From positions 37,961 to 101,960 of the forward strand of contig CAMXAU010000009.1 in NCBI GenBank assembly GCA_947179325.1: a DNA stretch of 64,000 nt, written 5' to 3'. The translations under genes and the position numbers were made by a program. The notes beneath the pieces were generated by a model. That model saw only the letters and a list, made by a program, of their open reading frames with translations. It had not been told where the DNA came from and searched no databases. Shown in pieces: positions 46,837 through 54,974 of the stretch. Position 1 is the stretch's first letter. Each line of letters opens with the position of its first letter. This DNA comes from an uncultured Bacteroidales bacterium. Lineage in GTDB: Bacteria > Bacteroidota > Bacteroidia > Bacteroidales > UBA932.

Positions 46837-48020
46837 GACGTATTGCAGCCAGATATATCTATACACTTGAAAATAATGAGCCTCTTTGTGACGCTTTTGT
46901 TGAGATAGAGGATGACGGTACAGTTGTACGTACAGGTATCTGTGAGGATATTACCTCTGAGAAAGAATATTATGACGGTGCAATTGTCCCCGGGTTCGTC
47001 AATGCGCATTGCCATGTTGAGCTGTCGCATCTGAAGGGGAAATTCCGCAAAGGGACAGGCATGGCAGGATTCATTGACCAGATCAATGAATTACGTGATA
47101 CAGTAGGGCGGGATGAGAAGATTTCGGATCTGGCCCGCGAGATTGAAGGGATGTGGAATTCCGGAGTGTCAGCGATGGCAGACATCAGCAACTGCAATGA
47201 CAGTTTTGCTGTGAAGGCCTCTTCGCCGATGTATACAAGGACATTCATTGAACTGTTCGGGACAGAGCCGGAGGATTGTGACAATATAGTAGAGTGGGCA
47301 AAGGGGTTGAAGGCCGAGGCTGATGAGGCTGGGCTGGATGCTTCCATAACTCCTCATGCCTGCTATACCATGAGCCCGGAACTTTTGACAGCTGCTTCTG
47401 CCCAGGGACTGTCTACAGGCTATCTTTCCTATCATTCACAGGAAAGCCAGGAGGAGGAGGACATGATTGCTTCAGGGACAGGCAAGATGGCGGAGAACCG
47501 CCGGAATGCAGGAATGAGTACACCGCCAGTCACCGGTAAGCCGTCACTGATGTATTTCATTGACAGGCTGACGAAAGTGCACGATGCTCCTTTTGATGAG
47601 CATGTGCTTCTTGTTCATAATGTCTGCTTGACGGAAGAGGCTGCATCTGCTGCCCTGGATGTGATGAAGAATGTGTATTGGGCAGTATGTCCGCTGTCGA
47701 ATATATTTATACATGATGCTCTGCCTCCAATTGGACTTATGAGGAGGCTCGGGCTGAAGATAGCAGTCGGTACAGACTCGCTTTCCAGCAATGACAGCCT
47801 GGATATGGCGAAGGAAATATATTGCCTGAAGACAAATTTCCCGGAGGTGCCTCTGGGCGAGATTCTTGTCTGGGCATCCCGGAATGGGGCTGACTTCCTT
47901 TCCAAGTCTGATGTGCTGGGCAGCATTGAGCCGGGGAAACGCCCTGGACTTGTGCTGATTGACGCTCTTGACAATGTCGGGAACATGACCCAGGCAAGTG
48001 TGTCACGCAGGATTGTATAG
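46833..48020 (+). CDS. Amidohydrolase-family metal-dependent deaminase/hydrolase
   Basis: 395 residues of the TrzN/guanine-deaminase-like amidohydrolase group. The metal motif NAHCHVELSHLKG is near residue 55. A second histidine set appears as TPHACYTM and YLSYHSQES, then LVHNVCLT, and the late aspartate as GTDSLSSNDSLDM. The small N- and C-terminal strands form the usual composite beta-sandwich (IVPGFVNAH, PGKRPGLVLID). In this group aminodeoxyfutalosine deaminase of menaquinone synthesis is one possibility, but I cannot fix the substrate. Confidence 0.8.
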   Translation: MRRIAARYIYTLENNEPLCDAFVEIEDDGTVVRTGICEDITSEKEYYDGAIVPGFVNAHCHVELSHLKGKFRKGTGMAGFIDQINELRDTVGRDEKISDLAREIEGMWNSGVSAMADISNCNDSFAVKASSPMYTRTFIELFGTEPEDCDNIVEWAKGLKAEADEAGLDASITPHACYTMSPELLTAASAQGLSTGYLSYHSQESQEEEDMIASGTGKMAENRRNAGMSTPPVTGKPSLMYFIDRLTKVHDAPFDEHVLLVHNVCLTEEAASAALDVMKNVYWAVCPLSNIFIHDALPPIGLMRRLGLKIAVGTDSLSSNDSLDMAKEIYCLKTNFPEVPLGEILVWASRNGADFLSKSDVLGSIEPGKRPGLVLIDALDNVGNMTQASVSRRIV

Positions 48021-48042
48021 TGACCATTAAGATTTTGTTTGT

Positions 48043-48804
48043 ATGCTTCGGTTCAGTGAAATAGTCTTTGGGCCTATACATAGCAGGCGTCTCGGGGCTT
48101 CCCTCGGGATTAACCTTTTGCCGGCAGATGGCAAGCTATGTAATTTTGACTGCATATATTGTGAGTGCGGCTGGAATGCGGACGGGCGTGTCGCTGCTCC
48201 TGTGCTGCCGTTCACGGATGAGGTGAGAGATGCACTTCAGCAGAAGCTTAGGGAATGCAGGGAAGAAGGTACAAGGATAGATTCCATAACATTTTCCGGG
48301 AACGGGGAGCCAACCATGCATCCTGGATTTCCGGAAATTGTGGATATAACACTTGCAGCCAGAGACATGTATTTCCCCGGGGCTAAGGTGTCAGTCCTGT
48401 CAAATGCTTCAAGGCTTATGGATGATGCAGTCTTTGCTGCCTTGAAGAAAGTGGACAATCCTATATTGAAGATTGATGCCTCTTCAGATGATGGTGTCAT
48501 TTTGATGAACCGTCCTGCTGGAGGATATAGTCTCAGTAAGGTCGTTGACAGGATGAAGTGCCTTGAAGGGAATTTTATTCTGCAGACAATGTTTCTTCGC
48601 GGGGAGGATTTTGACTCTTCAGGACGGGAGAACCTGGAGGGCTGGATGTCAATAGTGCGTGAATTGAGGCCAAGGACTGTAATGGTCTATACGATAGACC
48701 GGGAGACCCCGCAGAAGGGACTTCATAGGTTCACGGTAGATGAGATGGCTGAAATGGTAAGGCCTCTGATGGACGAAGGCTTTGATATACAGATAAAAGG
48801 ATAG
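48043..48804 (+). CDS. Radical SAM protein (COG0731/TYW1-like)
   Basis: 253 residues. FGPIHSRRLGASLGINLLP leads to the iron-sulphur motif CNFDCIYC (CX3CX2C), then FSGNGEPTMHPGF, the usual radical SAM GGEP-like strand. The GPxxSRRLGxSLG start is typical of COG0731. Substrate unknown. It lies 22 bases after the amidohydrolase and 22 before deoC. Confidence 0.85.
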   Translation: MLRFSEIVFGPIHSRRLGASLGINLLPADGKLCNFDCIYCECGWNADGRVAAPVLPFTDEVRDALQQKLRECREEGTRIDSITFSGNGEPTMHPGFPEIVDITLAARDMYFPGAKVSVLSNASRLMDDAVFAALKKVDNPILKIDASSDDGVILMNRPAGGYSLSKVVDRMKCLEGNFILQTMFLRGEDFDSSGRENLEGWMSIVRELRPRTVMVYTIDRETPQKGLHRFTVDEMAEMVRPLMDEGFDIQIKG

Positions 48805-48826
48805 AATTTGTAAATATTATATAGTT

Positions 48827-49720
48827 ATGGTTGATTATTTAAAGAAATATGATTACACACCTGACAAGGACAAGATCGGAGGCAACCTTGAGCGTATTGC
48901 AGCCAATCTTGAGAGTGTAAAGTCGGAGAAAGTCCTGAAGGACTGCTTTTCAATGATGGACCTTACCACATTGAAGACGAATGACACACCGGCTTCTGTC
49001 GCTAAGCTTGTCGGGAAGGTAAATGACTTTGCGGAGGAATACCCTTCCTATCCACTTCCTGCGTCAGTATGCGTGTATCCTAATTTTGCAGAGGTCGTTA
49101 AGGACACCCGCAAGAGTGATGACCTTCATGTTACTGTAGTTGCTGCATGTTTCCCTTCTTCGCAGAGTTTTCTGGCTGTGAAGGTCAAGGAATGTGAACT
49201 CGCAGTGGAGAAGGGTGCAGATGAAGTTGATATTGTTTTGGCCCTCAACTCATTCCTTGCAGGCGACTATGAGAAGGCATCAGAGGAGATCAGGAGTGTA
49301 CGCGAGGCCATTGACAAGGTTGCTGCCGCGCAGAACCGTGAAGTGCATCTCAAGGTTATCCTTGAGACAGGCCTGCTTCCTTCTGTGGAGATGATAGCTA
49401 CAGCTTCTTTCCTTGCGATGGAGGCCGGTGCTGACTTCATCAAGACGTCTACAGGTAAGGTCGAGGTAAATGCAACCCCAGTCGCGGCATATGTAATGTG
49501 CGAGTGTATTGCAAAATATCATGAAAAGACAGGACGTAAAGTCGGCTTCAAACCTGCAGGGGGAATGTCCACAGCGGCTGATGCCCTGTGCTACTATTCA
49601 ATAGTTGCGACTGTCCTTGGAAAGGAGTGGCTCAACAAGGACCTTTTCCGTTTCGGTGTCAGCAGGATGGCAAACCATCTCTTGTCTGAAATTGAGCACA
49701 AGACAGTGAATTTCTTTTAG
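48827..49720 (+). CDS. deoC: Deoxyribose-phosphate aldolase
   Basis: 297 residues. DeoC splits 2-deoxyribose-5-phosphate into glyceraldehyde-3-phosphate and acetaldehyde. The Schiff-base lysine is Lys206 in ADFIKTSTGK. MDLTTLKTNDTPASV and VGFKPAGGM are further family motifs. It has a roughly 30-residue N-terminal extension over the shortest DeoC forms, typical of the longer class. Last gene before a strong terminator. Confidence 0.95.
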   Translation: MVDYLKKYDYTPDKDKIGGNLERIAANLESVKSEKVLKDCFSMMDLTTLKTNDTPASVAKLVGKVNDFAEEYPSYPLPASVCVYPNFAEVVKDTRKSDDLHVTVVAACFPSSQSFLAVKVKECELAVEKGADEVDIVLALNSFLAGDYEKASEEIRSVREAIDKVAAAQNREVHLKVILETGLLPSVEMIATASFLAMEAGADFIKTSTGKVEVNATPVAAYVMCECIAKYHEKTGRKVGFKPAGGMSTAADALCYYSIVATVLGKEWLNKDLFRFGVSRMANHLLSEIEHKTVNFF

Positions 49721-49766
49721 CATACCTGCCTTAGGCCTACAGAAAGGCAATGCTGCTATATAGATA

Positions 49767-49799
49767 AATACGGGTCCTTGATCGGGCCCGTATTTTTTC
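49767..49799 (+). terminator. Intrinsic terminator after deoC
   Basis: AATACGGGTCC (49767-49777) and GGGCCCGTATT (49784-49794) form an 11-bp stem with one G-U pair and a 6-base loop, followed by TTTTC. Confidence 0.88.
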
Positions 49800-49812
49800 G
49801 TACGGCCACTGC

Positions 49813-49838
49813 ATTCCGGAGCTTCCGGCATCAGAGCA
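49813..49838 (+). repeat. Left copy of a 26-bp perfect direct repeat
   Basis: Starts ATTCCGGAGCTTCCGG and ends CATCAGAGCA. It is identical to 52726-52751 over 26 bases and contains the small palindrome CCGGA-GCT-TCCGG. It marks the left edge of the accessory island, just after the deoC terminator. Confidence 0.85.
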
Positions 49839-49907
49839 AAAAGCATGTATCTATGATGGATTTTGGCGATACTGTTTCAAGTAGTGTGTCAGAGTTGATA
49901 AAATAAA

Positions 49908-49968
49908 AAGTCTACAGATTTTTTAGATTTGTAAAAGGAAAACAACAAAACAAAAAAACAGTAGACTT
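49908..49968. repeat. Inverted repeat before the IS256-type remnant
   Basis: AAGTCTAC (49908-49915) and GTAGACTT (49961-49968) flank an A-rich leader that directly abuts the first ATG of the transposase remnant. A -7-like box TAGATTTG lies between them (49924-49931). It could be part of the old insertion-sequence end. Confidence 0.4.
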
Positions 49969-50478
49969 ATGGATTTGACAAAGGAACAACTTTCAGAGCT
50001 TATATGTAAGCATTCGGAGCGATAAAATGGCCTTCAGGACTTACTGGAGATAATGTTGGAGAGCATGATGGTGTCAGAACGCCGCGAATATCTCCGAGAA
50101 GAGGGTCTGCGCGGCAACAAATGTAACGGTTATCGTGCAGGCAGGACATACGGAATGGGTCGTACCCTGACCTTCCGTATTCCGAGGGGCAGGTACGGAA
50201 ACTTCCATCCTCGTATATTGGCTGTTCTTCGGGACCAGGAGGATGAATGTGAGCGTCTTGCCGGCACTCTTTATACGAAAGGCCTGACGCAGGAGCAGGT
50301 CTGTGAGGTGTTCGCAGACATCTACGGTGAACATTACAGCAAGGCGAGCATATCAAGGATGCCGGACTATCTGCGCGAGGATGTATCCCGGTGGCTGTCA
50401 AGGTCTCTGGAATCATATTATCCAATAGTGTTCATATGCTCATGGGCAAGACCGCCATGGACAAGAAGTCATGCCTGA
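49969..50478 (+). pseudogene. Decayed IS256-family (mutator-type) transposase
   Basis: The frame begins MDLTKEQLSELICKHSER and is stopped by TAA at 50023-50025. It then continues in the same frame to 50478 with clear IS256-family features: NKCNGYRAGRTYGM, LTFRIPRGRYGNFHPRILAV, KGLTQEQVCEVFADIYG and the start of the catalytic strand, SLESYYPIVFI. There the family continues with the first catalytic aspartate, but here the reading changes to unrelated residues and ends. The gene is therefore both nonsense-mutated and truncated, lacking the DDE core. It is not functional. Confidence 0.8.
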
Positions 50479-50535
50479 GGCAGGTGCCGAGAATAGATCT
50501 CGACAAGACCCTATTCCCTGACTGATGAAAACGGC

Positions 50536-50567
50536 GGAAGTAAAACTGCCGCGGAAGCTTTACTTCC
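50536..50567. repeat. Inverted repeat downstream of the transposase remnant
   Basis: GGAAGTAAA (50536-50544) and TTTACTTCC (50559-50567) form a perfect 9-bp stem with a 14-base loop. Its relation to either insertion remnant is unknown. Confidence 0.4.
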
Positions 50568-50636
50568 AAACAAAATTGATACATTTGCAAAGTCTAAAGA
50601 ATCTGAGAACTCAGAACGGACACACTAAGTGAAACA

Positions 50637-50744
50637 CTATCCCTTCTGAGTACCGAATGAGCCTTCTATTGCAGTCGCTCTCACTCTCGCCACTTCCCTC
50701 TTGGTGGCATTCTTCACCTCATTCTTGCCTGTCCTGCCTTTCCA
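50637..50744 (-). pseudogene. Possible C-terminal fragment of a second transposase
   Basis: The minus strand reads KNEVKNATKREVARVRATAI, then EGSFGTQKG and a stop. An EGSFG-x-QK stretch after an arginine-rich helix recalls the last catalytic glutamate region of DDE transposases of the IS1182/IS5 type. Only about 36 codons remain. The call rests on this motif alone. Confidence 0.3.
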
Positions 50745-50800
50745 TTGTACAGTACTCAGCCTCAGATATTAGCGGAAATGGATCAGAGGAAAATCAATGG

Positions 50801-50830
50801 TTGGCAGATTGGAATTATTTGTTAAATTTG
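50801..50830 (+). promoter_or_regulatory. Promoter of the WYL-HIRAN-EVE-like cassette
   Basis: TTG (50801-50803) and TAAATTTG (50823-50830) are separated by 19 bases, a good match to the Bacteroidetes consensus. Transcription would start near 50836, which rules out the in-frame ATG at 50833 and supports ATG 50851. Confidence 0.6.
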
Positions 50831-50850
50831 CTATGCCTAATTCATTTCAT

Positions 50851-51762
50851 ATGAAATCTTACGTCCTGTTTCAGCAGTATATATGGTTGGTAAATACCAT
50901 TCACCGCTATAAAAAACTTACTCTTGATGAGATTAACACTTATTGGCTTGACATGGACATGAGCGAAGGCATAAGGATTGCCCGCAGCACATTCAACCGT
51001 CATCGAGATGCCATTCTGGATATGTTCGGGGTCATTATAGAATGCGACAGGAAAGACGGATTCCGCTACTACATTTACAATGCTGAGGTTCTGGAAGAAG
51101 ATTCAATACAGAACTGGATGCTTTCCACTCTCTCTGTGAACAGTATGCTCTCCGAAAGCAAGGAAGTTTATGACCGTATCCTATTGGAGCAGATTCCGTC
51201 AGACGGTGATAACCTTCACAAGTTCATTGAGGCCATGAAGCGCGGCGTCTGTGTCAAGGTGAAATATCGGAAATACGGCTCGTGTGAAAGCAGATCTGCA
51301 ATGACGCTGGAGCCCTACTTCGTGAAACTGTTCAATAGGCGCTGGTATGCCCTTGTGAAGTTTCCAGAACCTGACGGAATGTTGTTCACCCTCGCATTTG
51401 ACCGTATGGTTTATCTGGAAGTCTCTGATGACAAATATGTCTATGACAAGGACTTTGATCCAGCAGTATGGCTCAGGGACTGCTATGGCATTGTCCGGAA
51501 TGAGAACGTCCCTGTGGAAACTGTCGTCATCAGGGCATTCGGCCATGAAGCCAGCTATCTCAGGGATCTTCCTTTCCATCACAGTCAGAAAGAGATTGAC
51601 AAAGCCGAAAATTATTCCGACTTTGAGCTGACACTGAGACCGACGGCCGATTTCTGGACTCCGCTTTTGTCGAGAGGGCCTGCAATTAAGATTCTGCGGC
51701 CTCAATGGTTGGCAGATGAAATAAGGAGAATGCATCTTGAAGCTGCAAAAATCTATGAATAA
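50851..51762 (+). CDS. WYL-domain transcriptional regulator
   Basis: 303 residues from ATG 50851 (MKSYVLFQQYIWLVNTIHRY). The N-terminal winged helix-turn-helix region (about 1-75, with EGIRIARSTFNRHRDAILDMFG) is followed by a WYL domain (about 125-215: AMKRGVCVKVKYRKYG and FNRRWYALVKF, the WYL-type strand) and a C-terminal extension ending ILRPQWLADEIRRMH. WYL regulators bind nucleic-acid-type ligands and control many phage-defence and DNA-damage loci. It is intact, unlike the insertion remnants before it, and heads a three-gene cassette. Confidence 0.85.
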   Translation: MKSYVLFQQYIWLVNTIHRYKKLTLDEINTYWLDMDMSEGIRIARSTFNRHRDAILDMFGVIIECDRKDGFRYYIYNAEVLEEDSIQNWMLSTLSVNSMLSESKEVYDRILLEQIPSDGDNLHKFIEAMKRGVCVKVKYRKYGSCESRSAMTLEPYFVKLFNRRWYALVKFPEPDGMLFTLAFDRMVYLEVSDDKYVYDKDFDPAVWLRDCYGIVRNENVPVETVVIRAFGHEASYLRDLPFHHSQKEIDKAENYSDFELTLRPTADFWTPLLSRGPAIKILRPQWLADEIRRMHLEAAKIYE

Positions 51763-51831
51763 TTTTTGCGGTTGTCCCACGATTTGGAGCAATTGCCTTT
51801 CATCTTTGTTCTCAGAAATAAATTTATAATT

Positions 51832-52170
51832 ATGGAAACGAAAACAGAGAAGAAAAAGCATTTCCTGCACACAAACATTGCAGGATTCATGTATTGGGAT
51901 GGATGCGAGGCATTCGGCAGCTTGGAAGTAGGTATGCAGCTTGAACTTGTGAGAGAGGAAGACAATAAGTATGACAACGATGCCATAGCTCTGTATTACA
52001 GGGATATGAAGTTGGGTTATATTCCAAGTTCGGGAAACGGGACTTTGGCTCAGTTCCTTGATATGGGGCATTCGGATCTTTTTGAGGTAAGAGTATGCCG
52101 CCTCTGTCCTGATGCTCATCCGGAGAAACAAGTATATGTAAATGTTTATATAAAAAGAAACGATAAATAA
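51832..52170 (+). CDS. HIRAN-domain protein
   Basis: 112 residues from ATG 51832, consisting of little more than one HIRAN domain. NIAGFMYWDGCEAFGSLEVG, LVREEDNKYDNDAIALYY and MKLGYIPSSGNGTLAQFLD are the three conserved blocks. HIRAN domains recognise single-stranded or stalled-replication DNA ends in eukaryotic HLTF; stand-alone bacterial forms are poorly studied and often sit in defence or mobile regions. It follows the WYL gene by 69 bases and precedes the next gene by 8. Confidence 0.85.
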   Translation: METKTEKKKHFLHTNIAGFMYWDGCEAFGSLEVGMQLELVREEDNKYDNDAIALYYRDMKLGYIPSSGNGTLAQFLDMGHSDLFEVRVCRLCPDAHPEKQVYVNVYIKRNDK

Positions 52171-52178
52171 TAAAACCA

Positions 52179-52697
52179 ATGATAAAAATACGTATAGAAA
52201 AAGGCGGTAAGCCTAATGTTGTCATTCTTATGTGGAATCCATCCATATCGTCATATACAATGGAAAGATTTGAGTCTGATCTTATGGAAATGGCTGACGG
52301 ATGGTTCCTGACAGACTTCAATTGGAGCGTCAGGGACCACGACAAAGCCAGGGACGGGGATAAATTCTTTATGGTCAAGGTCGGCCCGGGTGCCAATGGC
52401 ATAGTGATGAGCGGAACATTCTCGTCGGAGCCATATCAGGGAGAGGATTGGGCCGGCAGAGGCAGAACGGTGTTCTACATGGATATGGATGTCAAGGAAA
52501 TGATACATCCTGACAGGTGTCCATTGCTTACCTCAGAGGAACTTTCAAGGGAGATTCCTGACTTTGTTTGGGATGGGGGACATTCCGGACGTATTCTCGC
52601 GGAGGAGCAGGCAGATAAACTGCAGGCACTTTGGGACAAGTATTTGGAGGAGAACTCATTTATATTTGCTCCGAGGGCAGCCCGCACCGAAGACTGA
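52179..52697 (+). CDS. PUA/EVE-like domain protein, uncharacterised
   Basis: 172 residues; not a family I can name with certainty. The layout VVILMWNPSISSYTMERF, FNWSVRDHDKARDGDKFFMV, then GIVMSGTFSSEP is that of EVE/PUA-like beta-barrels (short N-terminal WNP strand, a basic RDHxK stretch, GD turn, GIVMxG strand). Those domains bind modified bases in DNA or RNA. The C-terminal half contains an acidic helix (SEELSREIPDFVWDGGHSG) and no nuclease motif. Third gene of the WYL-HIRAN cassette; the right 26-bp repeat starts 29 bases after its stop. Confidence 0.6.
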   Translation: MIKIRIEKGGKPNVVILMWNPSISSYTMERFESDLMEMADGWFLTDFNWSVRDHDKARDGDKFFMVKVGPGANGIVMSGTFSSEPYQGEDWAGRGRTVFYMDMDVKEMIHPDRCPLLTSEELSREIPDFVWDGGHSGRILAEEQADKLQALWDKYLEENSFIFAPRAARTED

Positions 52698-52725
52698 GTG
52701 TGCACGGGAGGATGTGCTGCAGGAT

Positions 52726-52751
52726 ATTCCGGAGCTTCCGGCATCAGAGCA
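52726..52751 (+). repeat. Right copy of the 26-bp perfect direct repeat
   Basis: Identical to 49813-49838. It covers the stop codon and last codons of the convergent lacI-type gene (52744-52751) and 18 bases beyond, so the accessory island is inserted exactly at the 3' end of that gene. Confidence 0.85.
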
Positions 52752-53754
52752 GGGCCGCAATCGACTCCCGGGCGATGAAGCTCGGGGACAGCTCCAGCTG
52801 GGTTGTGATTCTTTTCTTTGACTCGATGCTCTCGAACATCAGCTTCATGCAAAGTTTGGCCATGTCTTCCACAGGCTGGCTTATCCTGCTGATTGCCGGG
52901 GTCAGATAGTCCATGTACATATTGTTGTCGTATGACACAAGAGAGATGTCCTCCGGGATTCTCAGCCCTGCCTCCCTCACTGCCTTTATGACTCCTAACC
53001 CGATTGTATTGCTTAATGCAAATATGGCTGTCGGGCGCGGGGTCCTGTTCAGCAGGAGCTTTGTCTCAAGATATCCGTTCTGGAGCGAGAACTCGTTTCC
53101 GGCAATGGTTATCCTGTCTTCCAGTCCGGCCTTTTTCATTGCGTCTGTGTAGCCGAGGATGCGCTTCCTGTTCGGCACCGATGACTTTATGCCCTGGATG
53201 CATGCTATTTCCCTGTGTCCGTTCCTTATCAGAGCTTTTGTCGCTTCCAGCCCTCCGGAATAATTGTTTGTCGTGACATATGGCAGTGCTGAGCCGTCAA
53301 AGCTCCTGTCGACAAGCACTACCGGAACATGTTTTTTGTTTATCTCCTCGAAAATGGCCGGGTCAGATCCTGACGGGGCAACTATGATTCCGTCGACCCT
53401 CCTTGAAAGCAATGTCGCTATATTGGCAGCTTCATTGCCCTCGTCTTCCGTTGTGTCCGTTACAATGGCAGTATATTTTCTCTTGGCCGCTTCTGCTATG
53501 ATTACGCTTGCCAGTTCCGCAAAATACGGATTTGCCACAGACGGAAGAATCAATCCTATCGTATTGGTCTTTTTAGTGCGCAAGTTACGCGCAATAATGT
53601 CAGGGGAATAATTGCATCTTGCGGCCTCTTCGCGGATCTCTGTCTGTGCCTTGTCACTGATGCGCCATTTGTCGGCCTGGCCGCTCAGGACGCGTGATAC
53701 TGTGGTTGTTGAATAACCTGTTCTCTGTGAAATGGAAGATAGGGTCTCTTTCAT
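52744..53754 (-). CDS. LacI-family transcriptional repressor (PUL3)
   Basis: 336 residues from ATG 53754 (MKETLSSISQRTGYSTTTVS). The N-terminal LacI helix-turn-helix and hinge (VSRVLSG, IARNLRTKKTNTIGLILPS) lead to a periplasmic-binding-protein-like effector domain that opens with PSVANPYFAEL and ends RESIAALL. A longer reading to 53853 would place the promoter and operators inside the gene. It is divergent from the ribokinase gene, and TGCGCAA-type half-sites lie in the shared region. The effector is probably a sugar or sugar phosphate made or used by the ribokinase pathway. Confidence 0.92.
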   Translation of the reverse strand: MKETLSSISQRTGYSTTTVSRVLSGQADKWRISDKAQTEIREEAARCNYSPDIIARNLRTKKTNTIGLILPSVANPYFAELASVIIAEAAKRKYTAIVTDTTEDEGNEAANIATLLSRRVDGIIVAPSGSDPAIFEEINKKHVPVVLVDRSFDGSALPYVTTNNYSGGLEATKALIRNGHREIACIQGIKSSVPNRKRILGYTDAMKKAGLEDRITIAGNEFSLQNGYLETKLLLNRTPRPTAIFALSNTIGLGVIKAVREAGLRIPEDISLVSYDNNMYMDYLTPAISRISQPVEDMAKLCMKLMFESIESKKRITTQLELSPSFIARESIAALL

Positions 53755-53772
53755 GGTGTTTTCTTTATGTGG

Positions 53773-53818
53773 TGCGCAAAAATATGAAAAATAAGCGCAA
53801 TAATCGCTATGATTGCGC
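53773..53818. promoter_or_regulatory. lacI-type promoter with clustered operator half-sites
   Basis: TGCGCAA (53773-53779) and AGCGCAA (53794-53800) are direct repeats 21 bases apart, and TTGCGCA (53813-53819) is the inverted form. GCGCAAT/ATTGCGC makes a 7-bp inverted repeat (53795-53818). The first half-site overlaps a minus-strand -7 box TATTTTTG (53777-53784), which suggests autoregulation. Confidence 0.5.
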
Positions 53819-53883
53819 AGGAATTTTAAGTGTTGAACGTTAAATTTCCGCATAAAATGAATGTTTTGATGTTCTTAAAGCTA

Positions 53884-53907
53884 TATATTTGCTCAAACGA
53901 TTGCGCA
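53884..53907 (+). promoter_or_regulatory. -7 box and LacI-type operator of the PUL3 operon
   Basis: TATATTTG (53884-53891) is the -7 box. Its last bases overlap TGCTCAA-ACGA-TTGCGCA (53890-53907), an 18-bp palindrome with one mismatch, of the size and symmetry of LacI-family operators. A repressor bound here would cover the transcription start. Confidence 0.6.
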
Positions 53908-53983
53908 GAGCGTGCCGGATATATGGCGAACATTTTCCGGCAGGGCAAAGCAAGACCGGCACTGGACCAATAACCAAAAACAT

Positions 53984-54877
53984 ATGAGTTCGATAGTAAT
54001 AATCGGAAGTTCCAATGTGGATCTTACCGTGCGTGTCCCGCGCATTCCTTTAAAAGGGGAGACTGTCATCGGGGGAGAGCCGAAGACTGCTTTCGGGGGA
54101 AAGGGAGCCAACCAGGCGGTGGCTGCAGGCCGGCTTGGCGGAAATGTGCTCTTTATAACAAAGGTCGGAAATGATTCCTACGGCAAAATGATGCATGAGA
54201 ATTTGCTGAAAGAAGGACTTTCTGCAGAAGGTGTCATTGCTGACGCAAGCCGGCAATCCGGGACAGCGTGGGTTTGCGTGGACGCGAACGGTGACAATTC
54301 AATCACTGTGATGCCCGGGGCCAATGCCGCGTTGACAATTGATGACGTAGAGCCTTATCTGGATGTCATCCGCAATGCCGACTACCTGCTTATGCAGCTG
54401 GAGATTCCGGTGGAACTTGTCGGATATCTGACGGATTTTGCATTTGAAAACGGTGTCAGGACCATACTTAATCCTGCTCCGGCGCAGCCGCTTCCCGACA
54501 GTATGCTGGCAAAGCTCTATGCGATAGTGCCAAATGAAAATGAGTGCCGCCTGCTGTGCGGTGCTGATGCATGCGGAACAGTCGGGGAAAATGCCGCTCT
54601 GCTGCATTCCCGGGGAGTCGGGAATGTGATAGTCACACTCGGCTGTAAAGGATCATTGCTCTGCAATTCAGACGGAGTCGTGCACGTGCCGGCAATGAAG
54701 GTGGATGCGGTGGATACTGTGGCGGCCGGTGACACATATTGCGGTGCGCTTTGCGTTGCATTGGCCGAGGGAAAGTCTTTTCCGGAGGCCATGGAGTTCG
54801 CTACAAAGGCTTCTGCCATATCCGTCACACGTCACGGGGCGCAGGCTTCCGTGCCTTACAGACATGAAATAAGGTAA
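53984..54877 (+). CDS. rbsK: Ribokinase (PfkB family)
   Basis: 297 residues from ATG 53984 (MSSIVIIGSSNVDLTVRVPR). The sugar-binding signature FGGKGANQAVAAGRLGGN and the C-terminal DTVAAGDTYCGAL with catalytic Asp250 are those of ribokinase. It phosphorylates ribose to ribose-5-phosphate in the cytoplasm. It is the first gene behind the LacI operator and is followed by a sugar transporter and a SusC/SusD pair, as in rus loci of Bacteroides. A longer frame from 53912 would start beside the operator and is not used. Confidence 0.9.
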   Translation: MSSIVIIGSSNVDLTVRVPRIPLKGETVIGGEPKTAFGGKGANQAVAAGRLGGNVLFITKVGNDSYGKMMHENLLKEGLSAEGVIADASRQSGTAWVCVDANGDNSITVMPGANAALTIDDVEPYLDVIRNADYLLMQLEIPVELVGYLTDFAFENGVRTILNPAPAQPLPDSMLAKLYAIVPNENECRLLCGADACGTVGENAALLHSRGVGNVIVTLGCKGSLLCNSDGVVHVPAMKVDAVDTVAAGDTYCGALCVALAEGKSFPEAMEFATKASAISVTRHGAQASVPYRHEIR

Positions 54878-54974
54878 GCATTCAGAATGCCTGATAAATT
54901 TATGGACGGTGACCGGTATCCGTATATGCTTCAACAGATAAATTTTAACAACGTATTAATAACAACTGAAACAA

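Noticed and set aside
51199..52179. 326-codon open frame on the minus strand opposite the WYL and HIRAN genes
   Set aside because: It runs antisense across two recognisable domain proteins, has no promoter, and its translation looks like no protein family.
54878..54890. GCATTCAGAATGC palindrome after rbsK
   Set aside because: Six-base arms with a one-base loop and no partner copy; could be chance.
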